Part shown: positions 22,979 to 37,200 of the stretch, in pieces | How positions within the stretch are numbered: position 1 is the first letter of the stretch | Layout of the letters: each line of letters begins with the position of its first letter | Position numbers and translations under genes: made by a program | The notes under the pieces: generated by a model | Seen by the model: the letters and a program-made list of their open reading frames with translations, nothing else | What the model was told of the DNA's origin: nothing | Databases searched by the model: none | Assembly (NCBI GenBank): GCA_009760855.2 | Contig: WPIO01000024.1 | Span: 487,501-551,500 of the forward strand | DNA: 64,000 nt | DNA from: Cristatella mucedo | Lineage: Eukaryota > Bryozoa > Phylactolaemata > Cristatellidae | Reading direction: 5' to 3'

Positions 22979-23041
22979 GGTCACACAACAAAGTTCCAGA
23001 ACCTTGACAGCTCATACATCAACAGGCTCCGTCATACCTGG
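22979..23041 (+). CDS. Gene 2 exon (63 nt)
   Basis: Acceptor gtcttgttctag, donor gtaaga; one base completes the previous codon and two bases run on. It encodes VTQQSSRTLTAHTSTGSVIP, and its phase matches the exon at 26081. It could be partly 5' UTR if translation starts at 26124. Confidence 0.5.
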
Positions 23042-26000
23042 GTAAGACTAAGGCTCCATTTTACGAAGTCGATCGTGTGTGTTTCATGATCCAGGTCATG
23101 AGTTTTAGTCCGGCTGTGGCCAATCCTTTATTGCCAAGTGCAAGCAGTGGTGATACCGGCTAAGGTTCTCTTGTTGTTATATAAATGAAGCTTTTAAATC
23201 AGCAAACCTTGACTTAATACTTTACTATTTGATCAAAGTAATAGAAGCAAAATAGCTTGCACGTGCATAGCCAAAGGGGACTACCGGGCACCAGAAGATT
23301 TGAAGCCTGTGGCATGCATCCTCCACAGCAGCAGGGGTGAATGGCTCTGTACTTCCCTTCAGCTTTTTCTAAAAATGGCTGGCGAGGTTAAAGTTCTGAC
23401 CCTTTGCAAATATTTCTGGCGGCACCTGTGCCATTGCATTACCGTTGATGCTCACTTGCTTTGACAGCAAGTGTATAGCAGAATATATTTACCTATATAA
23501 TAAGCTAGATTAGTTAGTCTGTTAGTGTCTAAGACGTGTGCACAGAGTCATTTAGCTATAAATGCTTGTAAACCTTTTTATAGGCTGTAGGCTTATACAG
23601 GGTTATGAACTAAAAAGAATTATTCATAGGGTGGAGAAGGCATTTCAGAAGCTTGTGCTCATTTCATTCCAGTAGCTTGAACTCGCTGCTTTACGACCTC
23701 CTTAAATGTTGCACTAACTGACAATAAGTCAGTAAGTGATAGCAAAACGTATCCAACCGAAGTAAGAAATGAGGTACCTCAGTGATGTACAAGGTAGGGC
23801 TGAACTCACAATTGAAATTTCACGTTGATACTCAAGTGTTGGCCAAGTTATGGAGTTTATGCTGCACAAGACAGTAAATGAAGCTGTTTAAAAGTAACGT
23901 TCACGTACCTCAACAATCTGCAAACATATTCCTTGCTGTACTAAGGTTCAGCAAGTTGGGAGATAAGTCTGCATATGATGCAGAGATTGGTACATTTTTT
24001 ATTTGTTTTCCGGTTTACTTCCGAGTTAAACATAGATTACATAATATTTTCCTAATGTTTTACTTTTATGTATGTATTGAATCAAAGCTTCAGATTCCAT
24101 TTCTATCTTGACTGTCTTTTGAAAAGGCACTCTAAAAATGTTTTGCCCTTGGATATTCTCAGTATTTTATCAACAGTTTTCCTTATTGCTCATCGTGAAC
24201 ATGGTGCTTGCAGTTAGTTATAGGGTTTTGTGCAGTGTAACCTTTAGCCTAACGTTTTTGTTGTTTCTTGTATACCTTTACAAGCCTGTCGTACGTGACC
24301 ATTATTAGCAATTCTTTTACTGTCATCAAGTTTTAGAATAATAGTAATTTGAGCTTTCGATCGACCAAAGGCATGCATATATCAATCGCAGGAAGCGATT
24401 GCTTGCACGAACAAATTTATTACGTGAGGCATTCACGATATGATTGGAATCCTCGAGCCAAGAACCAGGCCCCATAACGTCGAAACACTCACAGTATTGT
24501 TTTTAGTTAGTGCATTTTTAGACAGCATGCTTTGAACTTCCTCACAGATTTGTGTAAAGCACATCCATCGTCTGACAGGCACCGATGACTCTTCTTCATA
24601 CCGTTCTAACCGCACGTGCACTTCAATTAGAACTTCAGTCTCTCGTCATTCCTCATGTGTGGAGTACGATGCGAGCTCCAGCTTAGAGTATCTTCGAAGC
24701 TCGTTTGGACGAACTCGTATCAAGTGTTTTAAAGCTGCACAAAAAGAGTAGATGGCTACTACAGAGACTAACCACAGCTTCTGCAACTAAAGATAGTGAC
24801 TTGAGAAAGCAAAAAGCTGAAAAGTAATTCAGTTTTATGCTTCAAGCTTGCACCAAAGTGAAAATCCAATGCCTCTTGGATTGGCAATGGTAGATCCGAT
24901 GATACATTCGTGTGTGTTCGTGATAGCTGACAATAGCCCAGATGACATCCACAATATTTCTGTGCACTAGCGTTAACGTGGCACACTTATTGTTTGTTCT
25001 AGCTGCTGGCAGCAGTTGTGTGCTATTGTTCTTTGTAGTAACAATGATATGGTGAACTGGACATGAGCATATATTGTTCGAAATTGATGGACACTATTCT
25101 TAAAGACGTCGGGAATTTTGATTTTATAGCAAAGATGTGTTTTGTCATTATTTCTTTAGATTCAGCATGGTCTTTTTGTTTACGGGATACAGTTTATGTA
25201 TGTCGAATTCAGCAAGATTAGAACACGTTAGACTGAATAAGGTTACTAATAGTCAGTCAAGAATCCTGTATGGCATGATAGCAAGCAGAATTCACGATTT
25301 TTTCATGTTTTTCTAACCTTTTCTATTGGTACTTATTTAGCCTCCAGTTCTAGCAGTTTTTATTATTTGCCGATGCTACACTAAAACATGCTGCGATCAG
25401 TTATCTAGGCACCAATTAGCAATCAGGTGTGTGTAATAGCTCGATGCATTTTCTGGCAAATCGGCAGCATGAAACTCTGCACTAAATCCCAGATAGGCAA
25501 ACTCCAACATGCGATCCCAAATATTTGGCAGCTATGTTAATATGGAACACTAGGCAATGTTTTTATGACTTATAAGTAACAATAAATATTAATTCGAAAC
25601 TCATTTGCATAGCCTTAAGAGAACTAAATCTCTTTCTGGGCATGTATGCTGGAAAGGAAGCTTGTCAGCTGGTTAGTTTTGTCATAGTTAATAATTTGGT
25701 TACAAGCAGCAGAGATAATATAGTTCTACTGGGCTTGAGGCGTGCATTTATGTGTTAATATGTCGTTGGATAATAATTATGTGCTCTAGCATTGGCATGT
25801 TCCAGTATGCTATGTTAGTAATTCTGAAATCTTGCACAAAAGATGTAATGTTGATGTGTTCCAGCCAAATCATTTCATGATTTCCCGATAATAATACATC
25901 TGTAGGCAATGTGGTTCTAGTGAATCTCATATTTGATGCAATTTTTTCTGCCACTTTTTTGAAGCCATGTATTCTCTAAGTGTATGATCACTACTAGCAG

Positions 26001-29000
26001 ATCAGCATTTAGCTGTATTTTTGCATATGCTTATGCGACTTTACCTCAGATCTACTAACTGCATAATTATTTTCTTGCAGTAGCCACATTTTAGTGGAGC
26101 CTGGTTCAGTAGAATCATGCAAGATGGGGCCACCCGAGCTTCTTGTGGAGAAAACTGCCTCCAATCATGAGCCAGAGAAGAGAAGGGAAGCTGCCATGGG
26201 TGCAAGGAGCTCGACCAGATCCCTGAAGGTGCTGTCAAGCTCTACGAGGCCACATAGCCGCAATGAAGGCCAAATAAAGCCTGCACCTGCAAAGCCTGCA
26301 CCTGCAAAGCCTGCACCTGCAAAGCCTGCAAAGGCCGGTCAACTCAAGGTCACTGAGGTATGCAGCACGTGCTGGGAAAGTTCTTGTAATTTTATCGTTT
26401 CTTTGATGGTATTGGTTGATTATGAGATGTTGCTGGTGTATGAAGTTTTCATGCATTGTTCTGGCAAGGCTCATGCTGTTATGTGACACAATCGTGTGGT
26501 TAGTGCTGTACACGATTGTAGGTCAGTACACATTAGTAGCTTTTATAATTCCTTACAGAGAATGAGGGGACACTAAGTATTTTTTGTGTGTTTGTGGAAC
26601 TTGTTGTCTTTCTTCCCTCCTAGATACTTCAGCTACAGAGAGAATGCATGATCAGGCGATTACTGCATTAGAGCACACGATTACTGCACACAGCCAAGTC
26701 GTCAGCTGCAATCATGGTGATGAAAGCCACTACGACTCTTCCGAGGCTGTAAAAAACGAGAATTCTGATTCAGCTTATCTTTGTTTCATTGCAAGATCAC
26801 ATGTTAGGTTGTGTTGCCTGTTTTGGGTGTTGGGCCCTCTACCTCCCACACTAGATGCTAAGGTGCTAATGGTGCTCATTATTTTCGGCAGCTAAACCAC
26901 CGACATAGCATATTGTGGAGTCCTTGACCACTATTGGTCTAGCGATGCAAGTCATTGGTGCACGGATTCCTGTCGTGGACCGATGCTACAACCAAAGGCA
27001 GGGAGGCTCTAGTGAGACTTTTGGCTCTGTGCAATAATTTCATGCTAGTCTCGTATGTCCGACGTGGCACTTGGAATAAAAAAGCCAACTAGCAGGAACC
27101 CTTCGTGTTGTTGCTAGGGGCAGAGTATTAGCTTTGAGTAAGTATCAGCAATATCTCAACTGTTTCTTGAGCCAACCCATTTATTTGCTACGAGCCTATA
27201 ACGGTGAAAAATCACTGATAACTCTAACCTTGCTTTGGGTGGCATGACCTGGTAAGCCAGGTCAGCTAGAGGAAGTTTTGCTTGGGGTACACTGGTGATG
27301 CTAGCCCTACTGACCGGAAGTCTAGTCGAACTTCGAAAGCACGATGCTCCCGGGCTTCTTTAGTCTCTTACTGTTGTTAAGAGTTCGGCAAAAATCACGC
27401 TACCGTTGAACTTTAGCAGTGCGATGGTGAATGATTGTGCCTACTGCTTGTTTTTCTAATTGTTCTCAGCAATAATTATGTTACTGTCTGCAATAGTATA
27501 TTTTCTACCAGGTTTGCAGTTTTATTCAGGATCATTAGTATCAAAGTTTGGTACTTGCCCACTTTTAGTAATTTCTCACTTTTTGTCTCCCGTCAAATGA
27601 ATTTTATTTTCAACTCTGAGAGTGCATTTTCCTATTTGCATTTCAGTTCACACTTGCTGTCTTTCCATTAGTCAGAGGCGGCTAGAAGTTAGCAGTGACT
27701 TCCGTATTAGGGACCTATTGAATACTTTAAAATGAATGGCATTTTTCAATTTGTAACTATTTTAGTGAATATTTTTATTCGCATTTATATTTTTTAATTG
27801 GGCAGCTGTATTTTCATTGGCGAGCACTGGCTAAAAAATCAGAGTGACTTTTGTTTACAGGTCGTGCCTAGGTTCATTCAAAATTATATTCGTCGATTGG
27901 GCATATAGTCAGCATAAAAAAGCTTCATGCCCTGTAACTCGTTAAATGACAATCACTGCATTGTGACTCAAAATTCTAGTTCAACGAAATACCATAACAA
28001 GATTGATAGATTATAGAGGGATGATAATAATAAATTATTTATATAGTGCTCTAAGAGTGCTACATCTTGTTCTGGACACTTCAAATACGTAATAAGTAAA
28101 GCTGATCCACATCTCCCGAAGCACTCTATGACTTGACGAAGATCATGCTGCTTCTGGGAATTTTGAGAGATGGAGCCACTAAACTCCTTTATACCTTCTT
28201 CTATCCCATGCTCAGCGCTGTCATAAATGATTGAGCCCACTACAACTTTGGCTGGCTGGTATTTGCTTCTCGTGGCCTTCAGATTATACTCTAAAGTCAG
28301 AAACATGCCCGGAAGCTCCTAGATATCAAAGAACCTTTAAGTTAATGGTGTCACAAAGTTGGCAAGCTAATTCTCTCTGACAATAGATGCAAGACTGTTA
28401 AGAGGCTTCTCTAAATTGGTCCTAGTTCTTAGTGTTGCCACTGCTATGTCAGTCACAAGGACCGTTGCCCTCTTGCGTGTATTGCGTACAAATAGGACAC
28501 ACCAGCGATAGTTGGGGTATGTGCACTGCACAGAATAAGAAAAGGAAATTTGTTTTGTTTGTGTCACTTGTCTTACTTGATTTAATGTGCCAGCATGGCT
28601 TTCTTATTGCCGATGGCTTGTCAAGATTGATCCAGCCTGTAGCTGATTGACCAACCAAAAGCATCTGTCACAGTATTACCCAGCCGTCTTCTAAGTTGCC
28701 GAAACGTGCACCTGAGGTCCAGTACTGAGGTCTTCTTCGAGCATCTGTCAAACGCTTTCATGCCAGCAAATGTAAAGTGCCTAGCTAGGAATTTAGATAT
28801 CGTAGGGCGAATAACATATTTAATTGCTATCAACTACTGAACCATGACCAAAGCCTAACCATTTTTTGATATAAGGTTTGCTATCAGGTTGGTGTGACAA
28901 CCACAACCAAACGTGTCATTTTGGTCACAGTCTAGTCATTGTCAGTTACAACACCAGTGAACATCTTTTATTAGGTTGGGTTTATGTTTTCAATTAAAAA

Positions 29001-32000
29001 TAAAAAAGTTTTTATGTTGTATGAATGCTAATCACTGGTCCCCAGCCTCCCAGCCGTTTTTGTAATTAGACCTTGGTAGATAACAAGAATAATTCTGTCT
29101 TGCAAAGCCAGGTACCTGTGACAAATGCTGTTGCCTGGACATCGTATTTGTGCTTTAGATTCATTTAGCTCGAGTCTTGCACACTGCCTCTGTAGCCAAT
29201 CACTTGGCTTATAGAGTGCTTCTTGAGTCTTGAGGAGTGTGTCCTTCTGACAGTAATCACATTGCTTCCCATAATTTTTGCGGCAGGAATGAGGGCATAA
29301 CGGTTTCATGTTTTTGCGCTTTTACTCCACATCTCCACTGACTGTTGTGGCTATTTGGCCAGATCTGTCATTGTCATGATGAATCAGTAATTCCTAATCA
29401 TGTTTTAAATGCTTTTGTGTGTGTAGGTTAAAGCCCCTCTGACTGTTCGACCTAAAGTAGATAAATGCAGCGGTAAGAAGCATGCACTGAGCTGGAAGAC
29501 CTTTGAACCAGATCAGCTTGAGGATCCTGAAAAGAAATTGTCAAAGACAATCCCTGTGGAGACACGTAAAATACAGAGGCAAGTAGACGAAATTCGAGAG
29601 TGCCCTACTAATTTTACTCAGATTTATACTTTAGTCAGCGCGATACTCCTGGGGCTAGTATGCTGTAAGTGTAAACACGGCTTCACGCCTTTCGCATTGT
29701 CCCTGAGAGCGATCCCAGGAGAAATGCAGCTTGATTGCTTACAGCACTATTACTAAATCTTGTGCGTTCGTTTTAGCAGTTGCAATAAAAAATTATGAGC
29801 TTTCCAAATATTATTTATGTGAGGGTTTGTCACTTTAAACAATACTCTTACATGCGGTCCACGTATATGAGCCTTTTGCATTGACTCTGCTTTATCGTTA
29901 TATAGCAGAACTGTCATTTGACCATTACTCGGCTAAATGGCAAGTAAACCTGATAGGGTAATATGTCGTAGTTAAAAAGATTACAACTGCAATTAGACTG
30001 GCTCTGTCGCTCAATTCCCATAGGTGAACACCTCTTGTAACCGCGCAAACTTCTTTAAGCCTCTAATCTCTTTATAGAGCCTGAATCTGTAAAACCTCTT
30101 GGTTGCAGATCCCAATGAGGCTCCTCTGCTAGGTGACTGTTCGATTCTCTTCAGCCTGTGCCCTCGCCATCTGCTTTCAGCTCTTTGCACAATGACTGCA
30201 CAGGAATTTCCTTAGATGCAGGTTTATATTTTAGCTGATGATAAGTCACGACTCAAAACCGTCTGTGAACTTGCAGGTGTTTTGTTTTAGGAGCATTTGC
30301 CACGGCTTTCATATATCTGCTGCTGAATTTTTATTGATGATCAGAACTATTCAATGATAGAGCTGTGGTAGTTGGTCTCACCAAAATCCTATATGTACAG
30401 TGGTTTGTGATGTTTTTTTGCCTTTTGGTGCTTCCATTAATTCAATTATTGCTTGCGCATTATCATGATTCTTGTTGTGGATGGCCTTCGTAACCTGCAG
30501 CTTAAGGGATTGAGTCTTGCAGTAGGCAGGCCTTTGTTGGCCTTCTGAAAGTGGGGTGATAGCAGCAGCACCTCTCTTGCTGATATATACACAAGGCTGC
30601 TAGATTAGCTGGCCTTTACTTGTACTTGTTTATGGGGTAAGCAAGAATATAGCCAAGTCCTTCGTCTTTTTGAGCTGGCATTTATTCATTCAAACCTTAT
30701 GCTGTGTTTGTTTGCATTAGGGCTATACAATAATGAACTGCCTGCGTTCGTATGCTAGCGTGACGCGGTAATGCTTCTTTGCTACCTAAATACACGTTCT
30801 TGGCCGTGCATGCAAATTGCATGGAGAGCATAAACATCCGGACCGAACAAACAATCCTTCATCAAGTGTTTGTCTTTTGCACACTTACTTACACACACTT
30901 ACTTTTTTCCAGACAGTTTGCCACCTTTTGTGCTTCGTTCTTAATAATCAGGTTGACCGAGGGCTCCTGCTGATCATGCTCGAGCAATGCTGGCTTGCAG
31001 ATGACAATGTCTTTTTAGCCTCGTTCGATTTTCTTGTGTGTATGTGGAGTTTTTCCCTAACTGCAGAGCCGTGATTCTTGCATCTTAAAGCATGTACTCA
31101 AATCTGCTTCCCCCATCGTTTTTTTAGCAATCAAGTCATGCATGATCTTTGTCTGGTAAAGGCAAATGATAAGCCAAGCTAGCTTGTGCATACATGCTCG
31201 CTACTTTGTGCAATTCAGATGCGGTAAGAGGCATGTGTTGGGGGTCTAGTGCCCTACTCTGGGCATAAGTGGAATGGTCGGCAGGTATTGATGGGCCCCA
31301 CTCGTGTACTGCTGCTTGCCATGTCAGCAGCTCATCCTTGGAGAATTGAGTCGGCAGTCATAGTCATACTAAAGAGCTTCGTTTCTGCTGCTTCATAACA
31401 TTCTAATCTCACTGACGACTGCTTTCTTTCCTAAGCGATTGAATTTAGTCAAGGCTGTCTAGCTTTCAATGGTGCACACAGCAGCATTTCGCTTGACCTT
31501 GCTCGATGCTAGCAGTGACAGCTGGGTAGCCGGCCCAGCGATGAATAGCTGGCACGTGTTGATCTTACACTCAGCTTTCAGATCCATCCATAATAGTGCA
31601 AGTGTATTCTACTTACTGTAGAAAACCTAGAATGCTGGCCATGCTGTTTGTTGCTGTTTGGGACAGGGCACGCGACATCACGAGGGGGGCAAAACCACGT
31701 GGTATGCACGTTGGTGCCAAGCAGTTGCCCCTGACGTCTCGGCCTGCAGCTGTGCAGCCATCAGCTCCACCACTGCAGTCCATGTCTTCATTGGTGATGC
31801 AGCAACAGGCACTTGGTAAGTTGTGTCCCTCGAGGCAAGCATTTGGTGAATAACTTAATTTGCATGGAAGCCTTGATTGCATCTTGTGAAATCTGCTTAG
31901 CAAATCATTTTTGGATAACTTCTTCTCATTTAGCTCTTTAGCCTACTGCATGGCGTTTGGTTGCATGCAAGACTCTTATGTGCTCTATGGTGGGAGCATG

Positions 32001-34227
32001 TTACTTGCTTCATTAGTCTGGATTGGCTTATCAGAGCATTGCAATCAAAGATACAGTGCCACCACTGGCCGGTAGAGCTAGCTAACCACTTCTGAGCAGC
32101 CAGCGATCATTGCCACTCCAGCCATTTCTTTGTACAAGTCCCTTGCCTCTGGCTGTTACGGTGTGCTTGCTCATGGCGAGGTTTAAAGTTGAATACTCGG
32201 ATTTATTATTTGAGCTCAAGCTTTCATGTATGCAGCTTGGTGGATGCTGCTTTACTACTGAGCCTCATCTGTTATGTAAGTTACAAAATGTCAATGCTTT
32301 CAGCCTAGCTTGTTCAGTTCACATGGGTTGCCTCCATGGTTACAGAAGGGCACACATATGTTAAATGCTGCTATTTTCAGAGCTTGCTTATTCATTCTAT
32401 ATAGTGCTCTAATGGCCAGGTCATTTCTTTGGTGCTGTTTGCAGGATCACTGCTAATTTTACTGACTTTGGCTTTGACCTCTGAAATTTTATCTTTCGGC
32501 AATTTTGTCATGCCTTTGTGATGAGACTTATAAATATCTGCATTCTTTATTGAGACTGTTCTTGCCTGCTTGGATGTTTGTAACTACGAATTAAGGCTGT
32601 TTCACTGTTTCTTTCGTCGTGCATAATTAAGACTTTCATACCAGTCATTTTATAAAAAAAAATATCAAAAATTGAAGTGCATCACATGAAAGCAGACCAC
32701 CTACAAGACTCGGCTTAGCTGATTGCTGACATTCTGCCGATGTGAGACCGCTGCTTTGGACTTTGCTACTTCGGTCATATTGCTTTCCTTACGCAGGAGA
32801 CGTGACAAATATAACAATCCTGTCTCAGGAGTTGGCAATAATAATAATTATTATTATCATTATTGTAAGTCGTTTATATAACGCCCTAAGGGAACCAATC
32901 GTAATTCATGTGCTTTAACTCACTGTAAGAGAAGTAATAGCCCCGAGTTAATGAAAAGTAACATATCACTGCTTAGACAAGCATGCACAAGTTTATAAGT
33001 CACTCAGGTCCGCTGGTTCGTAGCACCCCTGGTTAGTAACATGCACTAAGCAATGCACAGGTAAGCACGCAAGGCACTTAGGAAAAAAGACATCCAGACA
33101 GTAGTGGTTTGACATCGAAGCTATGCTGTTGACGACAGACCAGACGAGCTGCCGAGTGTTGCACCAATTACAGATGATTAAGAACATGACCAGGAGTCCT
33201 GAGTAAAGGGAATCGCAGTAATCTAGGTTAGATGGCACAAACACACGAACTAGTTTTATCTTATTTGCCACCCCTCCTCTAATGCCAATAGCAAGTATCT
33301 TAGCTACCTGTTCAACTGTGAGGGCGTACGTAATGATCATTACAATGCCCAAAGTTCGGTATGTTCTTCTTTCCTCACCAATAGTATAGACTAGCTTTGG
33401 TGTGAGAACCACAGTGTGATCACTTGTACTGCAATTGATCCCATAAGGCACAATAAAGAGAGTTTTGTGGAAGGCCACACCAAATAGGCGGTCAGCCTGG
33501 CATTAGAGACATCTAAGGTGCCCCTGCCTCTCATTGCGGCTGTTTCAGAACTGTAGTGCACCCAAAAACACTTGGTTTCTATGGTATACTCGGCTTGAAA
33601 TGGTGTTGGCCGTAAGTAAGAGTTAGCTCTAGTTTCTCTTCTTTGCTAATGTAGATGTATGCAGTAAAGTGCTCGTTTTATTATTTTCTAACGTTCTTAG
33701 GTATTACTGGCTCGTGTTTTGTCCTTGATTTTTGCAGAGGAACCGTTAGGCACTGCATTCATGAGGTGACTCTCATATCTGATTGCAAGACACAGCAGTG
33801 TAGGGTTCTCACAGTTTTTGTTGAACGTGAGATATGTGCCCATGTGTATGTGGCTTGCTATTTTCTTCTAGTTAACATGTTCACCATTGTGCAGCGTGAC
33901 TACAGCCACTATGGGTTGAGCGTCCAAGCGTGCAGCTCTCAGCTACCTGCTGCAGCAAAGCGAGCGGCTCACCGGTACCCCTGTGCACTCGTGCTCCCAT
34001 TTTCCTTCCTGCTGTAGGAATTGCGTTCGAGACCGATGAAGGTGCGCTCAACAGCATTTTGACTTGCCGTGGTGTGACTGCGCCCCTGCTGGATAGAACT
34101 GCCTCCCTGAACGTCCCTACAGGAGTGCATTCACAATCTCAAACACTGCGTAAAGGCGGCAGTACTGTAAGTCAACCGCCTCTCTGTTACATTGTGTCAG
34201 CATCCTTGTGTGGACATTGCTACATGT

Positions 34228-34260
<33 letters not shown>

Positions 34261-37200
34261 ATTTCTATCATCTCTATCTCATCTTTTCCCTTTTTGCTTT
34301 TTGCTCGCTCCCTCTCTTGCTCTCATTATGCTATGCCTCTTCCTGCTTTACTTGCATGTGCCAGTGAAGGCCACACATGCAGCTGCACTTCAATCGTGTC
34401 AGTTACGGATGGGGCCAGGATTTTCATTTCAGGGGAAAGACCTGCAAGTAATTGCTAATCATAGCGCCCAATCGGTTGCTTATAATCGACTAGACATAGG
34501 ACATAATTTTGTCTTCGGTGTGGTTTGGGGGCTTAGGTTTAAGGGGCGGCCCGGCTTGCTTCTCCTTCTCTGAGGGGTGGGGAAAACTTAAAAGAGTCTC
34601 TGGCCAGCAGCTAAACAATTACCTCAGCTCCTCTGATCTTACTAGCAAGTTCCATTTGGGATTTAGAGCCAACCGTTTCCCAGAAACAGCTCTGCTGCAG
34701 GTTTACATTGATCTGAATAAAGCTGATCATGGTAGGGCCCTTTTGCTAGTTCTTCTGGATATCTCAGTTCTATTTGAGACACTTGACCACTAGATCCTCC
34801 TACGTCTCCTCTAGGTAGATCTGGGTATCACTGGCACACTGCCAGACTAGGTTAGTTGCTATCTTAGCGATGGTGATATATGTTAAAGTATAGATGGTCT
34901 GGTGTGCCATCAACGGTGCAGCTGCGGAGTCATGCCGTTTCTGTCTTTTCTATACTGGCCCCGTATCAGGCATCAAAACGACTTCAAAGTTTCCTTGCTG
35001 GCCTAGAGATCGCTTTATTCACTCGTACCAGTCTGTCTATCCTACCTCCTTGCTCCTCTAAATTGCTCTTGCACCACCAGTTCCTTGACTTCTGGTCGCC
35101 TTGATGGTCATCTCCCTTAATTGATATCTTTTGGTTATCGTACCTTGTGTTTGCATGCACCGAAAGTCAAGAACTAGCTTACTGATTCTGCACCACCTCT
35201 ATTTACTTTCCATCAAATGAGTCTCAGTTGGAGACAATTCTCTTCTGCTCAGCATTTCCTGCTTCCCAGTGAACCTGTCTTTTTCCTGTGTACTGGTGCG
35301 AGCCTACCACCAGTGTATATTTCTGTGCATGTTGCTAGCCAGTGATCCTGTTAACCGGTGGCTACGAGTGTCTGCTTACGTCCTTTTGCTTGCTTGTGTA
35401 TGCCTGATACCTTGCTTGTCTCCTGCTTGGTCCTCTCGGTTATTCTTTTTTTTGCAGCAATTTGTGAAGCGCCGGAATAGAAATTTAATTCTATTCGTGT
35501 CCTGTGCAAAAAAGGCTTATTATTATCTGCATTATGCACACCAAACCGTTCTCATACCAATCTGCTACTTATACCTAGGTAGCCTTGTGCCTTGCATGAA
35601 GAACTGGTGAGGCACTGTCTTGTATAGATGCTCGAAATCGAGTCAATAAGTCAGCAGATTGAGAATATAATTCCTGCTTTTCTGGCTCGAAAGTTTCTTT
35701 TGTTGCTAACCCTCCTCTCGCATGGTCGTTGCTGTAAGCACCCTCACATTGACCGTAGGTGTCAGCATATGCAAGGTAGCACACTTGATCTCCTGCTGGC
35801 CATCATTACCTTCTCATTTTCATGGCTGATTGGCGATTTGTATGCACTGGTCTGAAGCACCCGAGCAGCTCGTGCTTGGTGGGCGGCTGGGCTTTGACCT
35901 TTGAACTGTAAGACCGTTTGCTTAGGAATTCAGCTGGCCAGAGTGCGCTGGCCTTTACTTACAATGAGAGCTTCCTGTCACAAAGCTGTAGAGGTTCGTA
36001 TAGTATGACGAGCTCCATGAGACAGCAAACTTGGCTAGTGGCTTGGTCAGAGCATTGTAAAATGGGACAGTTATAATGTAATGTAATGTATCTCTGTCTG
36101 TAACTCCACAAAGTCATAAAGACCATGTGGGTGTTACGAAGGAGAGTTTTGTATAGCGCACTCACAGCCTAAGCGGCTTTCGGTACGCATTATCTCATTG
36201 ACTCCAGACAGCCACTGGAATTATTTAGTTACTATACTGAAAACTTCATATTGCAAATTGTGCATCTTGCCACACTGGCTACCCAAGCAGTGATTAACAG
36301 CATATTTGACACGAGCAAAGGCAAAAAAAGAATAGCTAGCTGACTAAGAGAACGGCCCAGGAAATAACTGGCTAAAGTTGTAGCCTTTACAGTTGTAGCC
36401 TTTAATTAAGGCTTGAAAGAAAGTGCCACAATCGACTGTAGATAGTGGGCATTGTACAGGAATTTAGAATTTAGTTTCTCAACTCTTGAGTCGAAGTCTT
36501 GTAGTCTTTGTGGTCACCTATCCACCGTTGACCTTGACGAATGCTGCTTACTCATCTACAGCCATCCTTGAGACTATCAAAATTTGCATGGCCATATTAG
36601 AGCTGGGATTTCGACACGGTAGACGGTCTGCCGAAAACATTTTGCTGTTTCTGATGCTGTTTGCTGACTGTACTGTGCTTCAAGAGCATTGAAATTCAAG
36701 CACAGAGAATATGGTAAAGGTTTTGTGTTGCAGTTTGGCGCCCGAGCCTCTGTCTATGCCACTTGTGAATCCCGCTATAATCTTCGGGATGGTCTAATTC
36801 AATGGAAACCTACGTTGGAGAGCAAGCATTGCCCAGAGCACACGGAAAGTCTTGTACCTGTCGGTAAGCTACTAAGCTAAGTTAATGCCCGAGATGTGGT
36901 ATTTCAGCCATCATATCTTTAAAACCTAGCATTATCGCTAGGATTTTGCTAATGCTTGTGTGCATTTGACTAGCTGTTGGTGGTCTACACACAGCTTGAT
37001 GGCTATACTCTGCTATCTGCTCTAACGATTTCTGGCTTTTGGGTGCTTGTTCTTCGTGAAGTAAAAGTCTTTGTAAACAATAACTTAGTTTTTGTCATCT
37101 CATGTGGCTGTGAGCACTTCTGGTTCAAGAGTCATCTGCATGATCTGCCCATGTGCTTAGAACTTTCTGCAAAACTACTTCTAATAATCTTCTTCTACTT

